Source of the DNA: Marinicauda salina
GTDB taxonomy: Bacteria; Pseudomonadota; Alphaproteobacteria; Caulobacterales; Maricaulaceae
Length of the DNA: 64,000 nt
Direction of reading: 5' to 3'
Assembly (NCBI RefSeq): GCF_003122085.1
Contig: NZ_QEXV01000005.1
Span: 1-64,000, forward strand
Notes under the pieces: model-generated
What the model was told of the DNA's origin: nothing
Seen by the model: only the letters and a program-made list of their open reading frames with translations
The model's database searches: none
Part shown: one piece after another, positions 33,614 to 41,760 of the stretch
Layout: every line of letters starts with the position of its first letter
How positions within the stretch are numbered: the first letter of the stretch is position 1
Program-made: the position numbers and the translations under genes

Positions 33614-34711
33614 ATGGGCTTCAAATGCGGCATCGTCGGCCTGCCGAATGTCGGCAAGTCGACGCTTTTCAACGCGCTCACCCAGACCGCCGCGGCTCAG
33701 GCGGAGAACTTCCCCTTCTGCACCATCGAGCCCAACGTTGGCGACGTCGCCGTGCCCGAGCCGCGGCTGGGCAAGCTCGCCGACATCGCCGGCTCGGCCA
33801 AGGTCATCCCCGCGCGGATGAGCTTCGTCGACATCGCCGGCCTGGTGAAGGGCGCGAGCCAGGGCGAGGGGCTCGGCAACCAGTTCCTGGCGAATATCCG
33901 CGAGGTCGACGCGGTGGTCTACGTGCTGCGCTGCTTCGAGGATCCCGACGTCTCCCACGTCGCCGGGACGGTCGACCCGATCGCGGATTTCGAGACCGTC
34001 GAGACCGAGCTCATGCTCGCCGATCTCGACAGCCTGGAGAAGCGCCGGGTCAATCTCGAAAAGAAGGCCAAGACCGGCGACAAGGAGGCGAAGACCCAGC
34101 TCGGCCTCGTCGATCTGGCGCTCGAGCAATTGCGCGAGGGCAAGCCCGCCCGCCATGCCGAGGTCCCGGAGGACAAGCGGCGCGAATGGCGGATGCTGCA
34201 GCTGCTCACCGCCAAGCCGGTCCTGTTCGTGGCCAATGTCGACGAGGAAAGCGCCGCGACCGGCAACGCGTACTCGCGGAAGGTCGAGGAACGCGCCGCC
34301 GAGGAAGGCGCGGCCTGCGTCGTCATCTCGGCGAAGATCGAGGCCGAGCTCGCCGTGCTCGACGATGAAGAGCGCGCCGAATTCCTCGACTCGCTGGGCC
34401 TCGAGGAGCCGGGCCTCAACCGCCTCATCCACACCGGCTACGAGCTCCTGGGCCTGCAGACCTATTTCACCGCCGGGCCGAAGGAGGCCCGCGCCTGGAC
34501 CGTGCCGAAGGGCTGGACCGCGCCGAAGGCCGCCGGCGTCATCCACGGCGATTTCGAGAAGGGCTTCATCCGCGCCGAGACCATCGCCTTCGACGACTAC
34601 GTCGCCTGCGGCGGCGAGGCCGGCGCGCGCGAGGCCGGCAAGCTCAGGCAGGAAGGCAAGGACTACGTCGTCAAGGACGGCGACGTGATGAACTTCAAGT
34701 TCAACGTTTAG
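33614..34711 (+). CDS. ychF: Redox-regulated Obg-like ATPase YchF
   Basis: 365 aa. G1 GIVGLPNVGKSTLFNALTQT, G3 DIAGLVKGASQGEGLGNQFL (no catalytic Gln, as in the YchF/HAS group), a helical coiled-coil insertion (RRVNLEKKAKTGDKEAKTQL), and the C-terminal TGS domain (YFTAGPKEARAWTVPKGWTA, VIHGDFEKGFIRAETIAFDD). YchF hydrolyses ATP rather than GTP and binds ribosomes. Ribosome site AGGACCG. The stop is followed within 10 bp by a family B repeat. Confidence 0.96.
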   Translation: MGFKCGIVGLPNVGKSTLFNALTQTAAAQAENFPFCTIEPNVGDVAVPEPRLGKLADIAGSAKVIPARMSFVDIAGLVKGASQGEGLGNQFLANIREVDAVVYVLRCFEDPDVSHVAGTVDPIADFETVETELMLADLDSLEKRRVNLEKKAKTGDKEAKTQLGLVDLALEQLREGKPARHAEVPEDKRREWRMLQLLTAKPVLFVANVDEESAATGNAYSRKVEERAAEEGAACVVISAKIEAELAVLDDEERAEFLDSLGLEEPGLNRLIHTGYELLGLQTYFTAGPKEARAWTVPKGWTAPKAAGVIHGDFEKGFIRAETIAFDDYVACGGEAGAREAGKLRQEGKDYVVKDGDVMNFKFNV

Positions 34712-34717
34712 GGGGAG

Positions 34718-34814
34718 GCCCTCATCCTGAGGGCCCCGATCCCCGTCCTTCGAGACGCTCGCTTTGCTCGCTCCTCAGGATGAGGGGATCGGGGCGTCTC
34801 GAAGGACGAGGGCC
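34718..34814. repeat. Palindromic repeat, family B (copy 2)
   Basis: CCTCATCCTGAGGGCCCCGA and GTCCTTCGAGACG on the left mirror CCTCAGGATGAGGGGATCGG and CGTCTCGAAGGACGAGGG on the right. The first is a nearly exact match of the copy at 41550-41650. It begins immediately after the ychF stop codon. Confidence 0.85.
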
Positions 34815-34840
34815 GACCACACCCAGACGCGCCCATCAAA

Positions 34841-35020
34841 TTGTCATCCCGGAAGCCGCGAAGCGGCTATCCGGGACCTACCGGAATCGCGAACCGATGT
34901 CGGGAAGCTCTGTCGGGAGGCCCCGGCTCTCCCTCCGGTCGGCCGGGGTTTCATAAGCAACGCCCCCCACCCGTCTGCGCCTTCGGCGCAGCCACCCTCC
35001 CCGCAAGGGGGAGGGAGGGC
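34841..35020. repeat. Composite mosaic repeat, family A (copy 2, inverted)
   Basis: Reads in the opposite direction to the 4040-4258 copy. TCCCGGAAGCCGCGAAGCGG hairpin, AGGCCCCGGCTCTCCCTCCG, GGCCGGGGTTTCATAAGCAA, CTGCGCCTTCGGCGCAG and CCCTCCCCGCAAGGGGGAGG follow in order. With the family B repeat it fills the 328-bp gap between ychF and the M61 peptidase. Confidence 0.85.
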
Positions 35021-35039
35021 GCGTGGCTCTGCGCGCCCC

Positions 35040-36872
35040 CTACTCCGCGCGACTCTCCAGCCACGCTTCGCGGAAGCGGCGCTGGGACCGCGACAGGCGC
35101 CGGTCCTGGCTCTCGAAGGTCACGACCTCGAGCGCGGGATCCTCGGCGAAGGTGAGTTCGGCGCTCATCGTCTCGCCCAGCCGGACGAAGACGATCTCGG
35201 CGGTGTCGCCGGGGTCGTGGCGCGACACCGCCCGGTCCCAGTCCTCGGGGCTGTCGATGGCCAAGCGGCCGAGGCGCACGACCTCGTCGCCGCGATCGAG
35301 CCCGGCGGCGTAGAGCGGCTGGCCGATGATGGTGTTGGCCGACAGGACCATCGCCTCGCCGTTCTGATCGAAGCGCGCCCGGCCCGGCCAGGCCGCGCCC
35401 GGGTTCTTCCGGCGCAGGACGAGCCCGGCCTGCTCCAGCAGCGGGGCGAAGTCCGGCAGACCGCTGTCCTCGATGTAATTCGCGAAGAAGGCGCGGGCGA
35501 ACGCCGCATCCCCGCTCGTCTCGGCGAGCGCGGCCTCGAGATCGGCCTGCGTATAGGGCGTTTCGCTGCGGCCATGGGTTTCCCAGAGATGGCGCATATA
35601 GGCGTCCAGCGTCGTGTCGTGATCGCGCCGGAGCGTGAGGTCGAGCGCCAAGCCGACGACCGCGCCGTAGGGATAGTAGGAGGTGAAGATGTTGGCGTTG
35701 TTGTCCGGATCGATCGCGGTGGCCGCGTCGACGAAGGGCGCGCGCAGGCTCATCGCCTGGGGTCCGGCGAAGCGCCGGCCCGGCGCGTTCACGATGTAGT
35801 TCAGCAGCCCGCCGATATCGTCGGCGAAGGCGTCGAGATCCTCGACGCCGGCGCGGTGGATGGTCAGCCCGTCATAATACGAGGTGAAGCCCTCGGCGAA
35901 CCACAGCGCCGGCGTCGGGTTGGCGCGGGTGAAGTCGAACGGCTCAAGCTCGGCCGGACGCAGGCGCTCGACGTTCCAGGCGTGGAGAAATTCGTGGCTG
36001 AGCGTGCCGAGCTGGGAGTACTCCGACTCGTACAGCCCGCTGCTGCGCGTCAGGATCGTGGAGTTGCGGTGCTCCATGCCGTCGCCGCTGACATGGGGCA
36101 GGTAGTCGGCGATGAAGGTGTAGGTCCCGTAGTCGAAGTCCGGGACCTCGCCGAACAGGGCGATCTGCTCGTCGACGACGAGCCTGGCGCGGCGGGCGAA
36201 CTCGTCGACGTCGTCCTCCGTCCCGGCGTGATGGACGGCCAGCCGGATCGTCTGCGCGGCCTCGCCTTCGCCGACAGTCCATTCGCGCAGGTCGAAATCG
36301 CTGAGCTCGGTCGGGCTGTCGAGAAAATATTGGAGATCCGGCGCGCGGAAGACGTAAGGCTCGTCAGTGGGCGCGAGCTGGGTGGCGACGCGCCAGTCGG
36401 CGTCGAACGGATCGAAGCGGATCTCGATCAGCCGGTCGGCCAGGCCCTCCGCCCAGGCGAAGCTCGCGGGCATGTTGAGATGGGCGTGGCTGGGATCGAC
36501 CTGGGAATAGGTGCCGTCGGCGCGGTCGGCGTAGAGCGTGTACGAAAACCGGACCTCGCCGTCATGCTCGGGGACGGTCCAGGAATAGGGATCGTCGCGC
36601 ACGATCCGAAGCGGTTCGCCGTCCGCGTCGGTCGCGGTCACGCCGTAGACGTTCTTGGCGAATTCGTGGATGGCGTAGCGCCCCGGCGAGGATCGCGACA
36701 TGCGCACGGTCAGCGGCTCGTCGCCCAGCTCGGAGAAGGTGATCGCGATCCGCGCCTCGTTGTGGACGGCGTTGTCGAAGGCCGCCTCGTAGACGACGGG
36801 CGGCGCGTCCTCCTGGGCCAGCGCGGCGGACGGAGCGAGCGCGAGAAGGACGGCGAGCGAGCGAACGGACAT
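35040..36872 (-). CDS. M61 family metallopeptidase with PDZ domain
   Basis: 610 aa. A signal peptide (MSVRSLAVLLALAPSAALA, cut before QED) exports it to the periplasm. The peptidase region has HEFLHAWN at about residues 293-300, the zinc-binding HExxH of glycyl aminopeptidases, and a downstream LWFAEGFTSYYDGL supplying the third ligand Glu. An N-terminal beta-sandwich precedes it (YEAAFDNAVHNEARIAITFS). The C-terminal part holds a PDZ-like fold (GQPLYAAGLDRGDEVVRLGR). GGAGG lies 6 nt before the start. Transcribed alone toward ychF. Confidence 0.92.
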   Translation of the reverse strand: MSVRSLAVLLALAPSAALAQEDAPPVVYEAAFDNAVHNEARIAITFSELGDEPLTVRMSRSSPGRYAIHEFAKNVYGVTATDADGEPLRIVRDDPYSWTVPEHDGEVRFSYTLYADRADGTYSQVDPSHAHLNMPASFAWAEGLADRLIEIRFDPFDADWRVATQLAPTDEPYVFRAPDLQYFLDSPTELSDFDLREWTVGEGEAAQTIRLAVHHAGTEDDVDEFARRARLVVDEQIALFGEVPDFDYGTYTFIADYLPHVSGDGMEHRNSTILTRSSGLYESEYSQLGTLSHEFLHAWNVERLRPAELEPFDFTRANPTPALWFAEGFTSYYDGLTIHRAGVEDLDAFADDIGGLLNYIVNAPGRRFAGPQAMSLRAPFVDAATAIDPDNNANIFTSYYPYGAVVGLALDLTLRRDHDTTLDAYMRHLWETHGRSETPYTQADLEAALAETSGDAAFARAFFANYIEDSGLPDFAPLLEQAGLVLRRKNPGAAWPGRARFDQNGEAMVLSANTIIGQPLYAAGLDRGDEVVRLGRLAIDSPEDWDRAVSRHDPGDTAEIVFVRLGETMSAELTFAEDPALEVVTFESQDRRLSRSQRRFREAWLESRAE

Positions 36873-37083
36873 GGGACCTCCGGAGGGCGGGCGAATGACG
36901 GGCGCGATCAAACACCGCCCCGGCGCCGGCCTCAAGGCGGGGGGCGCGAGACGCCGAGAGCGGATGTCATCCCTGAACCCTGCAAGCCCCTCCGGGGCCT
37001 GCCTTGAACGCTTCCCGAAATCGATTCGCGAGTCCGCCCGGCCCCGGCTCGGCGCAACTTTCGCCGGAACCGGGCGGGGCTCC

Positions 37084-37668
37084 TCAAGCAGCCGACCGCG
37101 CGGCCGAGCGCATGATCGCCTCGACATCGTCGGCGTAGGCCTCATAGTAGTGCTCGCCAGGCGCAACGAAGAGGATCAGGTCGAGCGCGCCGTCCGACGC
37201 CGCCGCCAGCGCCGTGCCCCGAATGACCAGTCCGGATTCCAGCGTCGCGGCGAGGTCCATCCTCACCCCGGGCGTTCCCGCCAGATCCTGCGGCCGGATA
37301 TCGGCCGTCTCAACGTCGTGAAACTCGAGGGCCGCGAGGCTGTCGGCCACGAACTCGGCCAACTCCAGCTCGCTCATGCCCGAGCGGAATGCGGGGACCG
37401 GCTGCTCCTCGTTGCGCTCGCGAACGATCCCCTCCCCGTCCTCGATGCCGCCCGCCACGAACACCATGTTGAGAAGCGGGCCGTCGACAGTGAGATAATC
37501 GACCGTCACGCGCCGGTCGACGCCCGCCGGCATCAGGGTCCACTCGCGGTCGAGGGCGATGGTGTAGCTCTCGGCGCCGGCGTATCGACCCGGCTCCACG
37601 AGGCTCGGCCCGGCCGCGCACGCCGTCAGGGTGAGCGCCGCGGCCGTCGCGATGATCGCTCTCATCAT
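37084..37668 (-). CDS. Lipoprotein, third gene of an envelope operon
   Basis: 194 aa. MMRAIIATAAALTLTAC has a lipobox LTAC. The mature part reads as one alpha/beta domain (YTIALDREWTLMPAGVDRRV, RMDLAATLESGLVIRG, YYEAYADDVEAIMRSA), like small periplasmic domains related to DUF1795-type proteins; that similarity is weak. Ribosome site GGAGGG lies 6 nt upstream inside the end of the M48 gene, whose TGA overlaps the first ATG. Function unknown; coupling implies work with the peptidase. Confidence 0.7.
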   Translation of the reverse strand: MMRAIIATAAALTLTACAAGPSLVEPGRYAGAESYTIALDREWTLMPAGVDRRVTVDYLTVDGPLLNMVFVAGGIEDGEGIVRERNEEQPVPAFRSGMSELELAEFVADSLAALEFHDVETADIRPQDLAGTPGVRMDLAATLESGLVIRGTALAAASDGALDLILFVAPGEHYYEAYADDVEAIMRSAARSAA

Positions 37669-38864
37669 GACGTTCCCTCCAGGTTTTCTATGTAATGTTC
37701 GATGAAGGCGCGGTCGGGCGCATCGGGTCGCTTGTCGAGATAGGTCCGGAACGCGGCGAGCGCCGGCGCGCGCTCGCCAGCGGCGCGGTGAAGCAGGCCC
37801 AGCTGCCGCCAAGTCTCCGGCGGCGCGTCCGGCCAGCCTGCCGCCGCCGCGTAAGCCTCGCGGGCGCGAGCCTCGTCGCCCTCTTCATCTCGCAGCCGAT
37901 AGACCTCGCCGAGATGGTGGTTGAGCACGCCCTGATCGCGTCCGCGCGCCAGCAGTCGCTCAATCAGGTGCAGGCTCTGGCCGTAATCGCCCCGTTGCAC
38001 CTCCTGATCCAGCCAGTCGTGCAGATGGGGCGCAATCGCCTCGGCGTGGCGTCCTCCGGATGCGTCGCGCCCTCGGGTCGGATTACCTAGCTCGCCGGCC
38101 AGCGCGTCGAGGGTCTCGATGCGTTCGCTGGTGAGGGGGTGAGTCGCGAAGATGTTCGCCCGGGCGCGCCGCTCCCGGACCTCCTCGAAGCTCGAGGCCT
38201 CGGCCTCCTCGACGAGCCGGCGCCAGACTTCGGCCGCCGCGGCGGGATCATAGCCGGCGTCAGACTGGAAGCGCAGGCCCAGCGCATCGGCTTCACGCTC
38301 GTTCTCGCGGGAGAAGCCGTAGATCGAGGCCAAGGTCGCCAGCTGACCGATATTGGAGAGCTCCGGCGCGCCGGCTGCTGCGACGCCAAGGCTGAACACC
38401 GTCGCCAAACCGGTGTTGTTCCGCGTCGTGCGCCACTGTTCGATGGAATGATTTTCGACGAAGTGCGCGGCCTCGTGGCCGAGCACGAACGCCAGCTGAT
38501 GCTCGTTCTCCGCGCGGAGCAGCAACCCCGACCAGACTTCCGAGTAGCCGTTGGGCGCCATGCTCGCGTTGAAATAGGGCTGGTCGAGCACATAAACGCG
38601 GATATCGGAGCAGTATTCGTCCGCCACCCGGCACATCACCTCGGACACGTAAGCGTTCAGCGCCGGCTCGGCGTTGAGCCGCGGGGAACGCCGGATCTCC
38701 TCTTCGCGGTCCTCCATGGCCCGCCAGAGCCCCGCCTCGTCAGTGTCCAGGTTCGGCGTGGCCCCCACCTCGCGGCTGGCCACGTCCGTGGTCGTGCAAG
38801 CCGCAAGAAGGCCAGCCCACAGCGGAACGATTGCGGCGATCCGGATCGCGCCGGCCGATTGCAT
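37665..38864 (-). CDS. M48-family metallopeptidase lipoprotein with TPR region
   Basis: 399 aa. Lipobox LAAC at the end of MQSAGAIRIAAIVPLWAG. Zinc motif LGHEAAHFVENHS with the first His at about residue 130, and the third ligand in ENEREADALGLRF. The C-terminal third is helical with TPR-like repeats (LLARGRDQGVLNHHLGEVYR, YAAAAGWPDAPPETWRQLGL). The plan resembles BepA/LoiP-type envelope quality-control peptidases, here lipid anchored. An in-frame ATG at 38882 would add six residues and overlap the upstream gene; no clear ribosome site favours either. Confidence 0.85.
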   Translation of the reverse strand: MQSAGAIRIAAIVPLWAGLLAACTTTDVASREVGATPNLDTDEAGLWRAMEDREEEIRRSPRLNAEPALNAYVSEVMCRVADEYCSDIRVYVLDQPYFNASMAPNGYSEVWSGLLLRAENEHQLAFVLGHEAAHFVENHSIEQWRTTRNNTGLATVFSLGVAAAGAPELSNIGQLATLASIYGFSRENEREADALGLRFQSDAGYDPAAAAEVWRRLVEEAEASSFEEVRERRARANIFATHPLTSERIETLDALAGELGNPTRGRDASGGRHAEAIAPHLHDWLDQEVQRGDYGQSLHLIERLLARGRDQGVLNHHLGEVYRLRDEEGDEARAREAYAAAAGWPDAPPETWRQLGLLHRAAGERAPALAAFRTYLDKRPDAPDRAFIEHYIENLEGTS

Positions 38865-38868
38865 CGCT

Positions 38869-39549
38869 CTAGAAAGGCGCATCGCTGAACAGGCGGTCGA
38901 CGAGATTCGCCGCGCCCTCCTCCTCGCGCGGATCGTGCCCCAGCTGATAGGACATCCACACGATGTCTCCCGTCTCGAGATCCACCAGCGACGCCACCGC
39001 CAGACGCTGACCCTGCGGAACGGAGACCCCGAGGGCGGCCGCGAAGAGGCCGGTCGCGATGCGCCCCGCGCTGGCGTAGGAGCCGTTCGCGAACAGGAAC
39101 AGGCCCAAATCGGCGTCATAGGCATCCTTGAGGACTTCCGTGCCTTCGCCCAACGTCCAGTCCCACTCCTCCTGCTTGGTCGGCAGCGGAAGCAGCACGC
39201 CGTCCGGTCCGTGGATGAAGGCCGAACCCGCAACCGCCTTGTGCAGAACCACGAGCTGGCGCTGGCGCTCGGCGGCGTCGATCCCGGAATCGAATTCTAC
39301 GACGACGTGCTCGCGGGCTTCGATCTGGTCCACCATGGCGGCAGTCAGATTGTCTTCCGCGCTTTGCGACCAGTCGGCGCGCGGCTCGACGAGGCCGCCC
39401 GTCGTCAGAAGCCCCATCTCGACTTCCGGCTCCATGAGAACGATCCGCGCCGGCGGCGCGACCGGCCCGTAGTCGGTCGCAATGCGCGGATTTGATGCGC
39501 ATGCGGTCAGCCCCGCGAGCATCGCGCAAGCAAGAACATTCCTGATCAT
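38869..39549 (-). CDS. Lipoprotein, first gene of the M48 envelope operon
   Basis: 226 aa. Signal MIRNVLACAMLAGLTAC with lipobox LTAC. Mature segments: ARIVLMEPEVEMGLLTTGGL, AEDNLTAAMVDQIEAREHV, WTLGEGTEVLKDAYDADLGL, ALGVSVPQGQRLAVASLVDL and GDIVWMSYQLG. The last two resemble curli-assembly CsgG/lipoprotein families that oligomerise in the outer membrane, but I cannot assign it firmly. GGGGGATC precedes the ATG. It ends 4 bp before the M48 start, so all three genes form one translationally linked unit. Confidence 0.7.
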   Translation of the reverse strand: MIRNVLACAMLAGLTACASNPRIATDYGPVAPPARIVLMEPEVEMGLLTTGGLVEPRADWSQSAEDNLTAAMVDQIEAREHVVVEFDSGIDAAERQRQLVVLHKAVAGSAFIHGPDGVLLPLPTKQEEWDWTLGEGTEVLKDAYDADLGLFLFANGSYASAGRIATGLFAAALGVSVPQGQRLAVASLVDLETGDIVWMSYQLGHDPREEEGAANLVDRLFSDAPF

Positions 39550-39653
39550 GATCCCCCGCCCGGTTCCCCAGAAATTCATACACCAGGAGAAAAGCGCAGA
39601 TCGAATGCACGTTCAAGTGCATCCGGCGACCAGCGGACGTGACGCCCGCCCCC

Positions 39654-40541
39654 TCAGAACATCCGTTCGCGGACGCCGGCGCGGACCTCGTCGCGGATCT
39701 GGGCGTAGGCGAGCATGGCGAACAGCGCCGCCCCCCCGATCATGTTGCCGACGAAGGCGGGCAGGATGAATCCGAGAAGCGCCTTCACCGCGCCGATCTC
39801 GCCGCCGACGAGCAGGAGGAAGGCCTCGGCGGCGCCCACGATGGCGTGGGTGAACTCGCCGAGCACCAGGACATAGATGATCGCGGTGACGACGAAGAAC
39901 TCCGCGCCCTTGGCGCTGGGCAGCATCCACACCATCGCCGCGATCAGGAAGCCCGCCGGCACGGCGCGCGCGAGCACCTCGCCCCAGCCGGGCTCCAGCG
40001 CGTGGCGCGACACCGCCAGCAGGCCGGCGAGGTCCGTCTCGGTCAGCACGGGAACGTAGCGCAGCACGATCGCGGCGATCAGAGCCCCGGCGAGATTGGC
40101 CGAGAACACCACCGCGTAGAGCCGGCCGACGCTGACGAGATTCTCGGTCGTGGGATTGGCCGCCAGCGGCAGCACCGCGGCGATCGTGTTCTCGGTGAAC
40201 AGCTGCAGCCGGCCGAACACCACGATCAGGAAGCCGATCACGTAACCCAGCGGCATCAGCAGCTCGCGCGCCGGCCCCGGCGGCAGCGCGGCGTGGATCA
40301 TGCCCGCCGTCGCCGCGCTCATCGCCAGCGCCAGGCCGGCGGCGACGCCCGACCACCACAGCGAGCTCGCCGGGCGCTGCAGCTCCTCGGCGCCTTCGCG
40401 GCGGACGATCTCGAAGATGGCGAGCGCGCCCAGGCGCACGCGCTGGGTGACGCGCTTTTCGGCCTTCTCGCCCTCGACGGTGCTCGCCTTGGCGACGGCC
40501 TCCTCGCGCTGTTTCGGGGTCGGCTGCTTGTTGTCGGACAT
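39654..40541 (-). CDS. Formate/nitrite transporter (FNT) family channel, YfdC-like
   Basis: 295 aa. A charged cytoplasmic N-terminus of about 55 residues is followed by six membrane helices with aquaporin-like folds. LQLFTENTIAAVLPLAANPT is the FNT signature region near the pore, and VLGEFTHAIVGAAEAFLLLV the second half; a re-entrant loop segment NPTTENL is present. YfdC-type members differ from FocA in selectivity, and the transported anion is unknown. Divergent from the crotonase gene with 100 bp between starts. Confidence 0.87.
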   Translation of the reverse strand: MSDNKQPTPKQREEAVAKASTVEGEKAEKRVTQRVRLGALAIFEIVRREGAEELQRPASSLWWSGVAAGLALAMSAATAGMIHAALPPGPARELLMPLGYVIGFLIVVFGRLQLFTENTIAAVLPLAANPTTENLVSVGRLYAVVFSANLAGALIAAIVLRYVPVLTETDLAGLLAVSRHALEPGWGEVLARAVPAGFLIAAMVWMLPSAKGAEFFVVTAIIYVLVLGEFTHAIVGAAEAFLLLVGGEIGAVKALLGFILPAFVGNMIGGAALFAMLAYAQIRDEVRAGVRERMF

Positions 40542-40641
40542 TGAGCCTCGCGGCGCGGCGGTGCACGGTTGCGGAAACCGAGATTACGCGCAATGCGCGG
40601 GCTTCGGCCAGCGCCGCGTCGCCTTCAGGAGCCCGCCGGTT

Positions 40642-41523
40642 ATGAGCGATTTCGCCACCATCGACTACGCCGTCGAGGACAGTATCGCGATCCTCACGCT
40701 CGACCGTCCGGACGCGATGAACGCCTTCACGCCGAAAATGGGCGAGGAGGTCGCCGCGGCCTTCGACATGAGCGACGCCGATCCCGAGGTGCGCGCGGTG
40801 ATCGTGACCGGCGCGGGGAAGGCCTTCTGCGCCGGCGCGGACCTGTCGACGGGCGCGGAGACGTTCAACGCGGTGGCGCGGGCCGCCGAGACCGGCGAGT
40901 TCGACGAGACCGACCCGCGCTGGCGCGACACCGGCGGGGTGATGAATCTGCGCATCTGGGCGAGCGAGAAGCCGGTGATCGCCGCGATCAACGGCGCGGC
41001 GGTCGGCATCGGCGCGACCATGATCCTGCCCATGGACGCGCGCATCGCCGCGGCGGGCGCGAAAATGGCCTATCCCTTCACGAAGCGCGGCATCGCCTGG
41101 GACGGCTGCGCGAGCTGGTTCCTGCCGCGCATCGTCGGGATCGAGACCGCGCTCGACTGGGCGCTGTCGGGGCGGACCTTCCGCGCCGAGGAGGGCCTCG
41201 AGAAGGGCCTCGTTTCGACCGTCGTCCCCGCCGGAGAGGTGCTCGAGGCGGCGAAGGCGAAGGCGCGCGAATTCACCGAGGCGACCGCGCCGGTTTCGGT
41301 GGCGATGATGCGGCGCATGGCCTGGCGGATGCTCACCGCGAGCCACCCCATGGACGCCCATCGCCAGGAGACCCGCGCCATCCTGCATCGCGGCATGAGC
41401 GCCGACGCGGCCGAGGGCGTGATGAGCTTCCTGGAAAAGCGCGCGCCCGCATTTCCCGGCCGCGTCCCGAACGACTACCCGCCCGGCTGGCCCTATGACG
41501 ACGAGCCCGGATATGAGGGGTGA
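40642..41523 (+). CDS. Enoyl-CoA hydratase/isomerase family protein (crotonase)
   Basis: 293 aa. Crotonase features: SIAILTLDRPDAMNAFTPKM, VRAVIVTGAGKAFCAGADLS (oxyanion hole AGADL), and KPVIAAINGAAVGIGATMIL (second backbone amide). Instead of Glu-Gly-Gly the segment FTKRGIAWDGCASWFLPRIV resembles proteins annotated as enoyl-CoA hydratases active on bulky CoA esters. The fold and CoA binding are sure; whether it is a hydratase or isomerase is not. Confidence 0.87.
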   Translation: MSDFATIDYAVEDSIAILTLDRPDAMNAFTPKMGEEVAAAFDMSDADPEVRAVIVTGAGKAFCAGADLSTGAETFNAVARAAETGEFDETDPRWRDTGGVMNLRIWASEKPVIAAINGAAVGIGATMILPMDARIAAAGAKMAYPFTKRGIAWDGCASWFLPRIVGIETALDWALSGRTFRAEEGLEKGLVSTVVPAGEVLEAAKAKAREFTEATAPVSVAMMRRMAWRMLTASHPMDAHRQETRAILHRGMSADAAEGVMSFLEKRAPAFPGRVPNDYPPGWPYDDEPGYEG

Positions 41524-41549
41524 GGGGCGAGGACGCGGTCGCTCTTTGA

Positions 41550-41650
41550 GGGCCCTCATCCTGAGGGCCCCGATCCCCGTCCTTCGAGACGGCCGCTTCG
41601 CGGCCTCCTCAGGATGAGGGGATCGGGGCGTCTCGAAGGACGAGGGCCGG
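41550..41650. repeat. Palindromic repeat, family B (copy 3)
   Basis: GGGCCCTCATCCTGAGGGCC, GTCCTTCGAGACGGCCGC and their reverse complements GAGGGGATCGGGGCGTCTCG/AAGGACGAGGGCC form a long imperfect hairpin. It starts about 27 bp after the crotonase stop and ends about 110 bp before the MFS start. Confidence 0.85.
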
Positions 41651-41760
41651 CCTCACCGGGGATGCCGAAACGAAAGTCGACGCCCCCACCCCGCCCTATC
41701 CAAACGCGCGCCCAGCCAATACCGTTGGCCATCGCCGATTCGTCGAGCGGGGGCGTACGC

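Noticed and set aside
41614-41760. N-terminal extension of the MFS transporter
   Set aside because: The added residues come from the family B repeat and low-complexity sequence, and a GTG with a ribosome site lies just before the membrane part.
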